A stretch of DNA of 64,000 nt from Baylisascaris procyonis (taxonomy: Eukaryota > Nematoda > Chromadorea > Rhabditida > Ascarididae): positions 2,054,501 through 2,118,500 of the forward strand of contig JAZARR010000123.1 in assembly GCA_037389465.1 (NCBI GenBank). Direction: 5' to 3'. Each line of letters opens with the position of its first letter. The stretch's first letter is position 1. This document shows positions 62,700 through 64,000 of the stretch, one piece after another. The translations under genes were made by a program, and so were the position numbers. The notes under the pieces were generated by a model. It searched no databases and was not told the origin of the DNA. It worked only from the letters and a program-made list of their open reading frames with translations.

Positions 62700-64000
62700 T
62701 AATTGATAACAGACAATCTGTCGTGGAGGATTGTATTACGCAATAAGATGTTTTATGTTGCAATTATTCAAAAACTTTTAACTAGTATTACAACTGTTTA
62801 ACGAATGCAATTGTACTCATTTTCATTTACAACTGCAATTGCAATTTAAGCAACAATCATTTTTCAAAATAATTACGCAATAAGGCGAATACGTTGAAAA
62901 ATTTCTACGCAAAAATTGCTCTCATTGGTCATTATTAGCGGTAAACATCGATAATCACATTGATTCGATATATTTTTCGAAGAATCGGGTTGCAAATTAC
63001 ATTTTATAATTTTTTGAAATGCTGAAGATGAAATAAATGTTGCAAACATTGCAATATTATTGCAATATCATCAGCTGATATGTATGTAAAAGATTCTGAT
63101 AAATGATAGTTGTATTCGACGCCGCCTTTGCTGACTCCTTAAATTCGACAGGATGACATTTTTCAGTGCAAGGATGGATCACATAACACACTCGTCGATT
63201 AGTATCACTATGAACCTATGATCGTTGATGAATGCAATGAAATAATTAAAATCGACATATCTTAAAGCATAATAACGTCTGAACTATGTGGGTTTAGTTT
63301 AAATACAGGATCCGATCAAGGATCTGCCACTAACTCTAGTGTTGCTAATACTCCAATTTTTGTTGTAGTCAAAGTATGCACTCGGGAGAAGGGGGAAGGG
63401 AAAAGTAAGTCCACAGATACAAGGATCTGAAATGATGTGAGGAAAGCTTCTTAGTTCCAAATAGCTGAAAGTTTCTAGGAAAAGAATTCAGCGTCAAATT
63501 CATCGCCGGTAGATCATTATGACGACTTCCGCTCATCTCTTCCGGTTCTCTGGGTAAGAAATAGTACTTCTGAGAGCATGAATATAGAGTAGTTGTTTTG
63601 CTTAGTGTGTAGTTATTGCGCGTTTGGTTTGCAAAGCGGTATGTACATCAAATCCGGTTTTAAAACATAACAAAAATTCTGTGATTGTCCTTTTAGTGAA
63701 CCACTCGCTACACCGTCATTGAACAGCGTAGCGTTAATTGTAAAACATTCTAGGGAGAAGCAAACTTCATGCTGAAGCTGTCCATGTTGACATCATGAAC
63801 TTATAGCTCTACAATCCTCGAGAGACAGTTCTCGAGCTAGAGTTCATAGACTTAAAAGTGTTTAATCTTTAGTTTACAGCTGTGAACCTAGGCTTTATGA
63901 ACTCAAAATCAATCAACAATAACCTTAGCCATATCGTGCTCTCTTATGCACTCCAAACAAAAAATCCAGCAGTATTTTCGGAAGTATTAAATGCTTACAT
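62700..64000. other. Right-end region, no firm gene
   Basis: Mostly AT-rich. Four short plus-strand segments with splice-like edges are described as a separate entry. A purine tract with GGG runs lies at 63,383-63,404. I see no other structure. Confidence 0.5.
63369..63769 (+). other. Chain of short exon-like segments on the plus strand, speculative
   Basis: Candidate pieces: 63,369-63,404 (after TTGTTGTAG, before GTAAGT); 63,479-63,553 (after TTTCTAG, EKNSASNSSPVDHYDDFRSS, before GTAAGA); a short piece at about 63,621-63,646 before GTATGT; and a last piece from about 63,694 after CCTTTTAG (EPLATPSLNSVALIVKHSRE) to TGA near 63,769. Phases can be made to agree, but the introns would be only 47-75 bp, much shorter than in the BPI gene. 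It is easily a chance chain. Confidence 0.15.

Noticed and set aside
34700..64000. tRNA, rRNA, spliced-leader or transposon genes
   Set aside because: I looked for tRNA B-box-like sequences, terminal repeats and recognisable transposase or reverse transcriptase motifs and found none that I could support by eye.

Overview
The window is eukaryotic, probably from an invertebrate and most likely a nematode. The evidence is spliced genes with short exons, AT-rich non-coding DNA, and a secreted lipid-binding protein gene of a family common in nematodes. The species cannot be named from sequence alone. There are two very different halves.

Positions 1 to about 34,670 are one nearly pure satellite array of the pentanucleotide AATCG (CGATT on the other strand), about 6,900 copies. 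It runs off the left edge. Because 5 is not a multiple of 3 and the unit makes no stop codon, all six frames are open: plus frames read as ESNRI repeats and minus frames as IRFDS repeats. The giant open frames there, up to 8,211 codons, are artefacts of the satellite and are not annotated as genes. The array has internal structure: long clean blocks, slip-rich blocks, and a few rare compound-variant blocks shared over many kilobases. Its right edge decays over about 150 bp into a purine-rich junction.

Positions about 34,700 to 64,000 are AT-rich single-copy DNA. The one securely recognised gene is a minus-strand BPI/LBP/CETP-family gene (bactericidal/permeability-increasing, lipid-transfer fold). 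Eleven coding exons from 59,479 down to 44,326 join with matching intron phases into a 598-residue reading frame with a signal peptide, both BPI halves, the family's conserved cysteine pair, a stop codon and a polyadenylation signal. Its unusual trait is a basic stretch of about 77 residues between the two halves that carries a furin-like R-x-R-R motif.

A second minus-strand gene is proposed at 39,109 to 35,039, between the BPI gene and the satellite. It would have five small phase-0 exons encoding a very charged, lysine/aspartate-rich protein of unknown function; this model is tentative. Further gene-like islands near 42.5-42.97, 46.5-46.98, 58.1-58.3, 62.5-62.7 and 63.4-63.8 kb are listed with low confidence, because purine-rich DNA can mimic coding sequence.

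The rest is non-coding: introns, a degenerate 200-243 bp tandem repeat in BPI intron 2, microsatellites, perfect hairpins, G-quadruplex-type G/C-run tracts, and three perfect palindromic CRE sites. No tRNA, rRNA, CRISPR array, intact transposon or telomeric repeat was seen.
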